A stretch of 21,414 nt of DNA from Bacillota bacterium. Lineage in GTDB: Bacteria; Bacillota; Clostridia; Christensenellales; SZUA-584. The translations under genes were made by a program, and so were the position numbers. The notes under the pieces were generated by a model. The model was not told the origin of the DNA, did no database searches, and saw only the letters and a program-made list of their open reading frames with translations. The stretch spans positions 1 through 21,414 of the forward strand of contig JAEZIW010000075.1 of the NCBI GenBank assembly GCA_023436525.1. The letters are read 5' to 3'. Of this stretch, positions 1-6,896 are shown in pieces (position 1 is the first letter of the stretch; every line of letters begins with the position of its first letter).

Positions 1-620
1 TTGCTAAACCTTCGGGCAAATTCCTTATTGCAGCTGATCACATCTCCAAATTCATTGAGCATACCGATACCATCGTTTGTCGAATCCAATAAAAGCTGCA
101 TGCTGGCTGTCTTCTCGATCAATTTACCCTCGCAGTCGATCTTCGCCAAAACGCTCGTGAGCATTTCGCTGTAGATATTGATGACGGAAAGCAAACTTTC
201 GGCGATTCGTTTTGTTTTTTTCGGGAATATAAAAACGCAGCCACCGAGAATACCGTCTTCATTTTTTAACGGAAAACATTTCGCCGTCTGCTTGGCGGCG
301 TCGAAGTGTTTTGCAAAGCTTGTCAGCAAAAGCGAACAATCGATATCATCATTTTTATTGTTATATTCCAAAGATAAGTGACGGGCAGGCAGTCGATTAT
401 CATACAACGGGGAATTTTCCTGACTCCATTCATTCCTGATTCTGGCGGTTCTATTATCCCAATCAAATAAATACAAAGCAATGCTTTTGGCATGGCAAAG
501 CGGCCCCATTACATCCAGTGAGTTTACAATCGCGTTATCAATTCGCCTGATCGGGACATTGATCAATTCCCGAGCCAACACCAAGATGACTTTTTTATAT
601 TCCGAAAAAGTTAAACTCAT
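1..620 (-). CDS. GAF/PAS-type sensor protein, C-terminal part outside the window
   Basis: An open frame runs on the minus strand from an ATG at 618-620 to the left edge without a stop, giving 206 residues of a longer protein. An AAGGTG ribosome site lies about 7 bases before the ATG. Residues about 15-150 read like a GAF-type sensor domain, with a helical start and a later FPLKNEDGILGG strand-turn-strand. Residues from about 170 resemble a PAS domain start (LLLDSTNDGIGMLNEFGDV, then a conserved CNKEF). The output domain is missing, so it could be a histidine kinase, a sigma-54 activator, a GGDEF protein or another regulator. It is divergent from the Spo0A-like response regulator at 805, so the two may form a sensor-regulator pair. 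That pairing is an inference. Confidence 0.75.
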   Translation of the reverse strand, partial: MSLTFSEYKKVILVLARELINVPIRRIDNAIVNSLDVMGPLCHAKSIALYLFDWDNRTARIRNEWSQENSPLYDNRLPARHLSLEYNNKNDDIDCSLLLTSFAKHFDAAKQTAKCFPLKNEDGILGGCVFIFPKKTKRIAESLLSVINIYSEMLTSVLAKIDCEGKLIEKTASMQLLLDSTNDGIGMLNEFGDVISCNKEFARRFS

Positions 621-736
621 AATAACACCTTATAAAAAATGAGGGATATCTTGGAGATAGATGCCAGCTATAAGGTTGATTAAATTATAAGATAACCAGC
701 AAACATTTACCACAACCAAATTAAGGAACAATTACC

Positions 737-767
737 TTGACATTTTAACGCGATAGGTGGATATTTA
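737..767 (+). promoter_or_regulatory. Possible sigma-A promoter of the Spo0A-like regulator
   Basis: A perfect TTGACA lies at 737-742. A weak -10 (TATTTA, 762-767) follows after 19 bases, which is longer than ideal. It sits 40 bases before the start codon in the 184-base divergent gap. The -35 is convincing and the -10 is doubtful. Confidence 0.4.
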
Positions 768-804
768 AAAGGCTTGTAAACTAAAAAACATAAGAAGCAG
801 GAAT

Positions 805-1545
805 ATGGATACGAAAATAAAGCTGTTGGTTGTGGACGATAACCCGGAAGTCACGAACAGCATAAAAAATTATTTTCAATTGAAAAGTGGCTTTGATGTG
901 ATCGGGACCGCCGGTGACGCTCTGGAAGCCATTGAGATACTGTCGCGGCAGATGCCGGATGTGATTATTATGGATTTAATCATGCCCAATGCGGATGGCT
1001 TTTGCTTGCTGGAAAAGGTCAGAAATCAATTGTTCCTGAGCCACATAAAAATTATTGTGGTATCATGCTTATCGCAGGAATCCATCATTTCGAGGGCAAG
1101 CAAATTGGGCGCAGATTTTTATATTATTAAGCCATTTTCTCTCGATGTTCTTTATAGCCGGGTGGTTGAGGTCTGTAATAAACAGTTTACCATTTCGAAC
1201 AGACAAAATAATATCAAAGACTCTGCCGAGCTTATGGATAAAATAATGAGCCTGCTATCGTCCTTGGGTATACCGGAGAATTCAAAGGGACGAAAATATT
1301 TAGCGGATTGCATCATGTTAGCGATAGACGATCAAGACGACGCCGACAATCTGAGCCGAAACATTTATCCGAAAGCTGGCCTTTTAAACGGGACGGATGC
1401 ATCCAGCATCGAAAAGACAATCAGGCATACGATTCAAGCAGCCTGGGAGAGAAGAGAAACACCATTATTGGGATTCGATTTAAAGACAAAACCGACAAAC
1501 AAGAAATTGATTAAATCAATTTTACAGCAACTCTTATCACAGTAA
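805..1545 (+). CDS. Spo0A-like response regulator (receiver plus Spo0A C-terminal DNA-binding domain)
   Basis: The protein has 246 residues, slightly shorter than the roughly 260-270 of Spo0A. Residues 5-122 are a receiver domain with the acidic pair D11/D12, phosphoacceptor D57 in IIMDLIMPNADG, switch S87 and K109 in IIKPF. Residues about 140-246 match the Spo0A effector domain: a GIPENSKGRKYL stretch, then SSIEKTIRHTIQAAWERR, which corresponds to the recognition helix of Spo0A (B. subtilis has VERAIRHAIEVAW), and a closing KPTNKKLI. Canonical clostridial spo0A normally lies beside spoIVB; here the neighbours are a GAF/PAS sensor and chemotaxis genes, so this is more likely a paralogue than the sporulation master regulator. 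The start has only a modest AGCAGG ribosome site. It probably binds sites like TGTCGAA, and two near matches occur just downstream. Confidence 0.88.
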   Translation: MDTKIKLLVVDDNPEVTNSIKNYFQLKSGFDVIGTAGDALEAIEILSRQMPDVIIMDLIMPNADGFCLLEKVRNQLFLSHIKIIVVSCLSQESIISRASKLGADFYIIKPFSLDVLYSRVVEVCNKQFTISNRQNNIKDSAELMDKIMSLLSSLGIPENSKGRKYLADCIMLAIDDQDDADNLSRNIYPKAGLLNGTDASSIEKTIRHTIQAAWERRETPLLGFDLKTKPTNKKLIKSILQQLLSQ

Positions 1546-1567
1546 TTTCAGCAAATATCAAGCATAT

Positions 1568-1586
1568 TGGCACTGCCATTTTTTTT
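1568..1586 (+). terminator. Short possible terminator after the Spo0A-like gene
   Basis: A four-base stem (TGGC/GCCA with an ACT loop) is followed directly by eight T residues, 23 bases after the stop codon. The stem is short, so the call rests mainly on the T run and its position. Confidence 0.4.
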
Positions 1587-1597
1587 ATTCAATTATA

Positions 1598-1612
1598 CGT
1601 CGAAAAGTCGAA
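1598..1612 (+). promoter_or_regulatory. Two near-consensus 0A boxes upstream of cheW-MCP
   Basis: CGTCGAA (1598-1604) and AGTCGAA (1606-1612) each match six of seven bases of the Spo0A box TGTCGAA. They repeat at an 8-base interval. They lie in the 298-base gap between the Spo0A-like gene and the cheW-chemoreceptor operon. The rest of the gap is AT-rich and shows no convincing gene; a weak TTGAAC-16-TATACC promoter-like pair lies at 1778-1805. Binding by the neighbouring regulator is inferred only. Confidence 0.35.
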
Positions 1613-1843
1613 AAATAATAGACATTTTCGTGCGCGTGTGATTAAATAAGAATGAGGTTGTATTTAGTTATAAATAAATAAAAAGGGAATAGGCAAAGAA
1701 AATGCCTGCAATGCATGATTCGAAATTAAATGGCAAAATATGAGTTTAAACGATCCGCTCCGGGACGGCATGGATGTTTGAACGGGGCGCTTCATTATAT
1801 ATACCTTAATCACGTCACGAAAACACACGAGGAGGTATAAAAG

Positions 1844-2347
1844 TTGACAAATCAAAAGACGGAAGAAACCGACGATACGCTGCAGGGCAGGTACTTGCTG
1901 TTTGGTCTCGGTGAAGAGGTGTACGGTGTGCATATTCGCTGTGTGACTGAAATCGTCGGAATGCAGCCAGTGAACACGTTGCCGGAGGCCACCGCGTATA
2001 TCAAGGGGGTCATCAACCTGCGCGGTAAAATCATTCCGGTGATCGACATGCGATTGCGGTTTAAGAAGCCAGCAGCGCCATACACGGACCGGACCTGCAT
2101 TGTGGTTGTGGAGACACAGCACTTTTCGGCAGGTCTGATTGTTGACGAAGTGGATGAGGTGCTTGTTATCGAAGAAAAAGATATTGCGCCTCCGCCCAGG
2201 CTCGACATCGGAATCGGCCATCGCTATCTCAGCGGAATTGGAAAGGTTAACGGACAAGTGAAATTGCTGCTTGACTGCGAAGCGCTTTTTGACGAAGAGG
2301 AAACGAAACAAATGGATCTTGTTAAAACAGGAGGAAGCAAAAGATGA
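1844..2347 (+). CDS. cheW: CheW-family chemotaxis coupling protein
   Basis: The 167-residue product is a cytoplasmic adaptor that links chemoreceptors to the CheA kinase. The CheW-like fold covers residues about 14-155, with the hallmark block GVINLRGKIIPVIDMR (55-70) and LIVDEVDEVL (98-107), followed by a strand near the end that carries VKLLLDCE. The start is TTG at 1844, chosen because a strong GAGGAGGT sits 7-8 bases upstream and no better start is in frame. Its end overlaps the chemoreceptor start by four bases (ATGA), which implies translational coupling and a dedicated receptor-adaptor pair. No cheA, cheY or cheR lies in the window, so the kinase must come from elsewhere. The gene may be controlled by the Spo0A-like regulator encoded just upstream. 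Confidence 0.93.
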   Translation: MTNQKTEETDDTLQGRYLLFGLGEEVYGVHIRCVTEIVGMQPVNTLPEATAYIKGVINLRGKIIPVIDMRLRFKKPAAPYTDRTCIVVVETQHFSAGLIVDEVDEVLVIEEKDIAPPPRLDIGIGHRYLSGIGKVNGQVKLLLDCEALFDEEETKQMDLVKTGGSKR

Positions 2348-4620
2348 AATCGCTCAAAACGAAGATGGTGATAATATTTTCAGTAACAATGGGCGTCGTT
2401 CTTGGGATTATCGGTGTTTTCACGGCCATAAATGTCAGCAATATTGTGGTTCCGCTGAACAACAGCTTAACCCAGCAGGTTGTGAACGCCAGAGCGGCAG
2501 AAATCGGAAGATATCTGGACGGTATTGAGCTTGATATCACGACATGGTCGGAAAGGAACACAATACGTTCCGGTGATTTAGCAGCCATTCAAAAGGACCT
2601 TGAAAGCAGGCAAAAGACCCTCCGGTCGGACTATCAGATGGTATTGTATTCTGATCTTAACGGTGATTACTTTACGTCGCTGGGCGGATCGGGCAATATC
2701 AAGGACAGAGAATATTTTCAGCAAATTATAAGCGGACAGGTCTTCGCGCTCAGCAACCCTGTCATTTCAAAAACCACTGGTGATATTATTTTCGTCGCGG
2801 CGCACGCCGTAACCGGCAATAACGGTGAACTTGAGGGTGTGGTGGCTGCCACAATACTTCTGAATACCTTTAACGAAGTGGCTCAGTCCATCAAAATCGG
2901 CGAAGACGGATTTGCGTGGATTATGGATTCGACAGGACTTATATTTGCACATCCTGACGAAAGCATCAGGCTTACGCTCAATACGCTGAGTTCAAAAGAT
3001 GAGGGCTTTGACGGCCTCGACGCGATCGGGCAAAAGATGATTGCTGGTGAATCGGGCATCGGTAAATATGTAAAGAATCACGAAGCGGTTTCTGTGATAT
3101 ATGAACCTGTTCCGAATTCTCCGGGTTGGTCGATGGCTTATACGATGTATGAAAAGGAGCTTATGGCACCAATCAGTAACCTCACTATGGCCATTGTGCT
3201 TATCGTCATTATTGGTATAATCGCCAGCGCCGCTGCCACATTCTTTATTTCGGGCAGAATTGTTAAGCCCATTAAGGCCACCGCCGAATGCGCAAAAGCG
3301 TTGTCGGAAGGGAATCTGGATGCTCCGCTCGCTTTAAAAACCAAGGACGAAACCGGGCAGCTTGCGCGGATTTTGGACAGTGAGGTGCGGGGTGCTTTTA
3401 AGAATATAGAAACAGCTCAAATTGTGGCGAAAAAACAATCAGACTATCAGACAAAGGAGGTCAATAAGCTTGTTGTGAATCTGGAAAGGCTGTCGCGCGG
3501 CGAGCTGCTTTGCGACATTGTCGTCCATGAGCCCGATGCGGATACAACCGAGCTTTACAAAGTTTACAGCAATATTGCCGATAACCTTGGTAATGCCGTT
3601 AAGGCCATCAACAGCTATATCAGTGAGATTTCGTTTGTGCTGGGTGAGATGTCAAACGGCAATCTTGATGTTAAAATATCCTCCGACTACCTCGGTGATT
3701 TTGTCGCACTTAAAGAAGCCATTAACGGTATTGCTGATTCGCTCAACAATGTGATGTCTGATATCAATATATCGGCAGACCAGGTCGCTTCGGGCACATC
3801 GCAGGTATCCGATGGCAGCCAGGAGATATCACAGGGCGCCACGGAGCAGGCCAGTGCTATCGAAGAGCTCAATGCATCGGTTACCAAAATTGCTGAACAG
3901 ACGCGGCAGAACGCCGTGAACGCCAACCAGGCAAACGAAATGTCCTGCGCAGCAAAGGAGCAAGCCATTGCGGGCAATGAGCAGATGAAAAAGCTTCAGC
4001 AGGCGATGGAAGAGATCAACGACTCATCCGCGAATATCTCGAAGATCATCAAAGTGATCGACGATATCGCGTTCCAGACCAACATTCTTGCGCTCAATGC
4101 GGCGGTGGAGGCCGCGCGGGCAGGCGTGCATGGCAAGGGCTTCGCGGTGGTTGCCGAGGAGGTGCGCAATCTCGCGGCCAGAAGTGCGAGTGCGGCCAAA
4201 GAGACGACAGAGCTGATTGAAGGGTCGATTAAGAAGACCGAGGCGGGCTCAAAAATTGCGAATGAAACGGCCCAGTCTCTGAACCGTATTGTGGAAGGCG
4301 TGCAAACCGCGGTGGCGCTGGTGGCGGATATTGCGGCAGCGTCAAACCAGCAGGCAACGGCCATTCACGACGTGAACAGAGGTATCGAGCAGATGTCACA
4401 GGTGGTCCAGAACAACTCCGCAACATCTGAAGAAGCCGCAGCGGCAGCCGAACAGCTCTCAAGCCAGGCAGAGATGCTCAAAGGCAGGGTGGCTCAGTTC
4501 AAGCTCAGAAAAGCGGAAAATCAAACCGGGACAGTGAAAAAGCCCGCGTCGCTCGAAGACGGCGGCAAACAAAGTTCGCCTCATATTGATTCGAATGGTG
4601 GGGAGTTTGGGAAGTATTAA
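2344..4620 (+). CDS. Methyl-accepting chemotaxis protein with dCache sensor and multiple HAMP-like units
   Basis: A 758-residue transmembrane chemoreceptor. Transmembrane helix 1 is at residues about 8-29 and helix 2 at about 281-303. Between them is an extracellular dCache-type ligand domain with a DREYF motif (121-125) and an AWIMDSTGLIFAHPD strand (191-205). After helix 2 comes a HAMP domain (304-355), then two further HAMP-like segments around 375-425 (RLSRGELLCDI) and 425-472 (EMSNGNLDVKI). The cytoplasmic coiled-coil hairpin follows, with the conserved tip FQTNILALNAAVEAARAG (577-594) that binds CheA and CheW. The C-terminus is a low-complexity tail without a CheR-tethering pentapeptide. 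The ligand cannot be told from sequence. It is translated with cheW as one unit. The AGGAGG ribosome site lies inside the end of cheW. Confidence 0.95.
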   Translation: MKSLKTKMVIIFSVTMGVVLGIIGVFTAINVSNIVVPLNNSLTQQVVNARAAEIGRYLDGIELDITTWSERNTIRSGDLAAIQKDLESRQKTLRSDYQMVLYSDLNGDYFTSLGGSGNIKDREYFQQIISGQVFALSNPVISKTTGDIIFVAAHAVTGNNGELEGVVAATILLNTFNEVAQSIKIGEDGFAWIMDSTGLIFAHPDESIRLTLNTLSSKDEGFDGLDAIGQKMIAGESGIGKYVKNHEAVSVIYEPVPNSPGWSMAYTMYEKELMAPISNLTMAIVLIVIIGIIASAAATFFISGRIVKPIKATAECAKALSEGNLDAPLALKTKDETGQLARILDSEVRGAFKNIETAQIVAKKQSDYQTKEVNKLVVNLERLSRGELLCDIVVHEPDADTTELYKVYSNIADNLGNAVKAINSYISEISFVLGEMSNGNLDVKISSDYLGDFVALKEAINGIADSLNNVMSDINISADQVASGTSQVSDGSQEISQGATEQASAIEELNASVTKIAEQTRQNAVNANQANEMSCAAKEQAIAGNEQMKKLQQAMEEINDSSANISKIIKVIDDIAFQTNILALNAAVEAARAGVHGKGFAVVAEEVRNLAARSASAAKETTELIEGSIKKTEAGSKIANETAQSLNRIVEGVQTAVALVADIAAASNQQATAIHDVNRGIEQMSQVVQNNSATSEEAAAAAEQLSSQAEMLKGRVAQFKLRKAENQTGTVKKPASLEDGGKQSSPHIDSNGGEFGKY

Positions 4621-4698
4621 GCGGTTGCCACAAGACGGGTTGGGACATCACGCTTCGGCCCGACGACAAAAGGAACGACAATAATGTGGCTCAAGAGA

Positions 4699-4727
4699 AA
4701 GCGCCGGGTTCATTAACTCCGGCGCTT
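4699..4727. terminator. GC-rich hairpin, first of two near-identical stems
   Basis: Nine-base perfect arms, AAGCGCCGG and CCGGCGCTT, enclose an 11-base loop. It lies 80 bases after the chemoreceptor stop. The T tail on the plus strand is only two bases, so termination would be inefficient. The same stem recurs at 4869-4896. Confidence 0.5.
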
Positions 4728-4750
4728 CAGGCTGTCATAAAAGGTACTTA

Positions 4751-4843
4751 TGTCATTCCGTTGGAGCGTAAGCGATCGAGGAATCCCATGTATAAAGCGT
4801 TTTGCCATGGGATGCTCACGTCGCTCCGCTCCTCAGCATGACA
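4751..4843. repeat. Dispersed palindromic repeat, family A copy 1
   Basis: The segment begins TGTCATTCCG and ends CAGCATGACA, so the outer six bases form a perfect inverted repeat. Inner arms also pair (GGAGCG with CGCTCC, CCCATG with CATGGG). It belongs to the GTCATTCT...AGGATGAC class of hairpin repeats and has relatives at 12053 and 17895. It codes for nothing. It is the main content of the 305-base gap between the chemoreceptor and the reductase gene. Confidence 0.7.
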
Positions 4844-4868
4844 TAATGAGGGGTTTATCGACACGCTG

Positions 4869-4898
4869 AAAGCGCCGGGTTTAACTCCGGCGCTTTTT
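4869..4898. terminator. Bidirectional terminator between the chemoreceptor and reductase genes
   Basis: Ten-base perfect arms, AAAGCGCCGG and CCGGCGCTTT, enclose an 8-base loop, with a T tail of five bases on the plus strand. It lies 28 bases beyond the end of the minus-strand reductase gene and serves both convergent genes. Confidence 0.75.
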
Positions 4899-4925
4899 CA
4901 TGGGCTTTATTGTAATCATGTTTCT

Positions 4926-6101
4926 TTACAGCATCAACCGATAGATATTCATAACGTCCTGCTTGCCCAGCTTTACAAAGCCTCCAATATAGCCGTCGCG
5001 TCCGTTGCCGTAGCATGCCGATTCGGCCATTCTTTCGATATCCTCTTCTTTTGCGCCGAGCTCTGCAAAGTTTAACGGCAGGCCGATGGATTTGAAGAAG
5101 CGTTTCAGCGCCGCAATACCCTCTTTGGCAGTCGCTTCGGGATTCGCGAAATCCATCTGACAGCCCCACACACGCGTGGCCAGCTGTGCAAAGCGCATCA
5201 CGTTGTGCTTCATATTGTACGTCATCCAGGCCGGGAAAACGACGGCAAGGCCCGCGCCGTGCGCGCAGTCGTAAATCGCCGAGAGCTCATGCTCGATGTC
5301 GTGGCTGGCCCAGTCCTGAGAGCGCCCGATGCCGCACGAGTTGTTGTGCGCCATCATACCCGCCCACATGATGTTCGCGCGCGCCTGATAATTATCCGCG
5401 TCCGCCATCGCACGCGGCGCTTCATGTATCATGGTCAGCAGCAACGCTTCAATCATTCTGTCGGTCACTTCCACGTCGGTGGTGTTGGTGAAATATCGTT
5501 CGAACAAGTGCGCCATGATGTCCGCAACGCCGCAGGCTGTTTGGAACGGCGGCAGGGTTTGTGTGAGCGCGGGGTTTAGTATCGAGAACACGGGGCGGTA
5601 GGCTTCGCCGCTGGCACCGCGCTTGAACATGCCGTTCTCATGCGTAATCACACTGTCGGGAGAGCCTTCGCTGCCTGCTGCCGAGATGGTTAAAATCGTG
5701 GCAATCGGCAGCGCGTCGGTAACCGGCTTGCCCTGATAGAAATCCCAGAAGTCGCCGCTGTACACCGCGCCGGCTGCAATGGCCTTGGCCGAATCAATCG
5801 CGCTGCCGCCGCCGACGGCCAGCACAAAATCGACACCTTCCTTGCGGCAAAGATCTATGCCTTCGTAGACAAGGCCGCTGCGCGGGTTCGGCCTTGCGCC
5901 GCCCAGCTCAACAAACAACAGGCCTTCGTTTTTCAGTGAGGTTTTCACGCGGTCCAGCAGGCCTGTTTTGATAACGCTGCCGCCGCCGTAGTGAATGAGA
6001 ACCTTGCTGCCGCCGAAGCGTTTAACGTATTTGCCGGCCTCGTTCTCCTGATTTTTACCGAACACAAAGTATGTGGGGCTGTAAAACGTAAAGTTCTCCA
6101 T
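4926..6101 (-). CDS. Iron/zinc-dependent alcohol dehydrogenase, YqhD/butanol dehydrogenase type
   Basis: A group III metal-dependent alcohol dehydrogenase, expected to reduce aldehydes to alcohols with NADPH in the cytoplasm. The preferred start is the ATG at 6101 (391 residues): the upstream ATG at 6110 touches the AAAGG ribosome site, while this one is 9 bases from it. From this start the metal ligands are D194, H198, H267 and H281, in ACGVADIMAH, QDWASHDIEH and CAHGAG; this is the same spacing and numbering as E. coli YqhD. The nucleotide-binding motifs IHYGGGS and AVGGGSAIDSAK are intact. A clear promoter lies upstream. The HxlR regulator gene precedes it on the same strand, suggesting a stress-induced detoxification unit or a fermentative butanol-type enzyme; sequence alone does not separate these. 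Confidence 0.93.
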   Translation of the reverse strand: MENFTFYSPTYFVFGKNQENEAGKYVKRFGGSKVLIHYGGGSVIKTGLLDRVKTSLKNEGLLFVELGGARPNPRSGLVYEGIDLCRKEGVDFVLAVGGGSAIDSAKAIAAGAVYSGDFWDFYQGKPVTDALPIATILTISAAGSEGSPDSVITHENGMFKRGASGEAYRPVFSILNPALTQTLPPFQTACGVADIMAHLFERYFTNTTDVEVTDRMIEALLLTMIHEAPRAMADADNYQARANIMWAGMMAHNNSCGIGRSQDWASHDIEHELSAIYDCAHGAGLAVVFPAWMTYNMKHNVMRFAQLATRVWGCQMDFANPEATAKEGIAALKRFFKSIGLPLNFAELGAKEEDIERMAESACYGNGRDGYIGGFVKLGKQDVMNIYRLML

Positions 6102-6153
6102 ATCGTTCATCCTTTCGTGGCTTATTCAAAGTGAGATATGCTTGTTGGTTATT

Positions 6154-6181
6154 ATTATAAATGAAGATGCCAATAATTCAA
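6154..6181 (-). promoter_or_regulatory. Sigma-A promoter of the alcohol dehydrogenase gene
   Basis: On the minus strand TTGAAT (6176-6181) and a perfect TATAAT (6154-6159) are 16 bases apart. The -10 lies about 53 bases before the preferred start codon, so the dehydrogenase can be transcribed independently of the HxlR gene. Confidence 0.7.
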
Positions 6182-6182
6182 G

Positions 6183-6202
6183 CAGGCACATTTTTGTGCC
6201 TG
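6183..6202. promoter_or_regulatory. Inverted repeat beside the dehydrogenase promoter
   Basis: Perfect 7-base arms CAGGCAC and GTGCCTG enclose six bases and end next to the -35 box. It also lies just after the HxlR stop codon. With no T run on the minus strand it is a poor terminator for that gene, so an operator is possible; the role is unproven. Confidence 0.4.
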
Positions 6203-6215
6203 ATGGTTTTAAAGC

Positions 6216-6575
6216 TCAGTCCTCGCCCGTGCATTGCCGGTTGGTTACCTCAAACCTCTCGCCGATGTTCTTTTCGCCCCATTCGCACATCATTTCTAAT
6301 ATGGGGTAGAGCGAACGCCCCAACTCGGTGGCGCTGTATTCCACGCGCGGCGGCTGCTGACCGTAGTCAAGGCGGCTAATCAAGCCGTCCGCTTCCATTT
6401 CGCGCAGCTGCGTGGTCAGTGTTTTCTTGGGCAGGCTCTCGAGAAACTGATGAATCTCGCCGTAGCGCTTGGTGCCGTTTTCAATGAGGTAGTGAAGTAT
6501 CAGCGGCTTGCATTTGCCGCCTATCATTTTCAGCGTAACTTCCATCTCGCAGGAGACTTTGATCTTTTCTTTCAT
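6216..6575 (-). CDS. HxlR-family winged-helix transcriptional regulator
   Basis: A 119-residue regulator of normal family length. The fold runs from residue 8 to about 105: an EMEVTLKMIGGKCKPLILHYL start, a KKTLTTQLREMEADGLI recognition region, a PPRVEYSATELGRSLYPIL wing and closing helix, and a CEWG motif. Cys9 corresponds to the conserved N-terminal cysteine used by redox-sensing members such as YodB and HypR. The usual GGKWKP tryptophan is a cysteine here (GGKCKP, residue 22). AGAGG lies 5 bases before the ATG. It probably represses itself and the dehydrogenase downstream; an inverted repeat suited to an HxlR dimer covers its own promoter region. Confidence 0.93.
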   Translation of the reverse strand: MKEKIKVSCEMEVTLKMIGGKCKPLILHYLIENGTKRYGEIHQFLESLPKKTLTTQLREMEADGLISRLDYGQQPPRVEYSATELGRSLYPILEMMCEWGEKNIGERFEVTNRQCTGED

Positions 6576-6603
6576 TCCGGCCTCTTTTTATTTTATGTAT
6601 TAT

Positions 6604-6623
6604 CTATTTTATCATAAAAATAG
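6604..6623. promoter_or_regulatory. Candidate HxlR operator in the divergent promoter region
   Basis: Perfect 7-base arms CTATTTT and AAAATAG enclose six bases. A second perfect 9-base pair (TATCTATTT at 6601-6609 and AAATAGATA at 6644-6652) overlaps it. The segment lies between the HxlR gene and the zinc-ribbon gene. Operator function is inferred from symmetry and position. Confidence 0.45.
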
Positions 6624-6656
6624 TAGGAAAAAATATCTTTATTAAATAGATATATA

Positions 6657-6665
6657 TGTTAAAAT
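6657..6665 (+). promoter_or_regulatory. Extended -10 promoter of the AT-rich two-gene unit
   Basis: TG-T-TAAAAT forms an extended -10 element 33 bases before the zinc-ribbon start codon. No good -35 is visible. A second TATAAT at 6676-6681 is an alternative but is close to the ribosome site. Confidence 0.45.
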
Positions 6666-6698
6666 AAACTCGAAATATAATTAGTGAGGTAACTTTTT

Positions 6699-6890
6699 AT
6701 GGCTAAATGTAGAGACTGCGGTAAACCGAATGCGATGTACATGCATGATGATGGTTCTCGAGTATGCGAAAATTGTTTAGGCCAGTATTTTACATGCCCA
6801 CGTTGTGGTAATTTGTATGACCAAGAGGATCGTGAGAATGGAGATTCTGGGGATGGTTTTTGTGTTGCTTGTTCAATGAAAGACGAATAG
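6699..6890 (+). CDS. Small four-knuckle zinc-ribbon protein
   Basis: A 63-residue acidic protein with eight cysteines in four CxxC knuckles: C4/C7 (CRDC), C23/C26 (CENC), C33/C36 (CPRC) and C55/C58 (CVAC). This is enough for two zinc sites of zinc-ribbon or treble-clef type. GTGAGGT lies 8 bases before the ATG. The stop codon is six bases from the next start, so the two genes are almost certainly one transcript and this protein may be a partner of the larger one. Its base composition is clearly more AT-rich than the surrounding genes, which suggests acquisition. I do not recognise a specific family; a role in protein or nucleic acid binding is only a possibility. Confidence 0.75.
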   Translation: MAKCRDCGKPNAMYMHDDGSRVCENCLGQYFTCPRCGNLYDQEDRENGDSGDGFCVACSMKDE

Positions 6891-6896
6891 TATATC

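Noticed and set aside
1664..2311. Antisense frame of 215 codons opposite cheW
   Set aside because: It overlaps a well-supported CheW gene, extends into non-coding AT-rich sequence and shows no family features.
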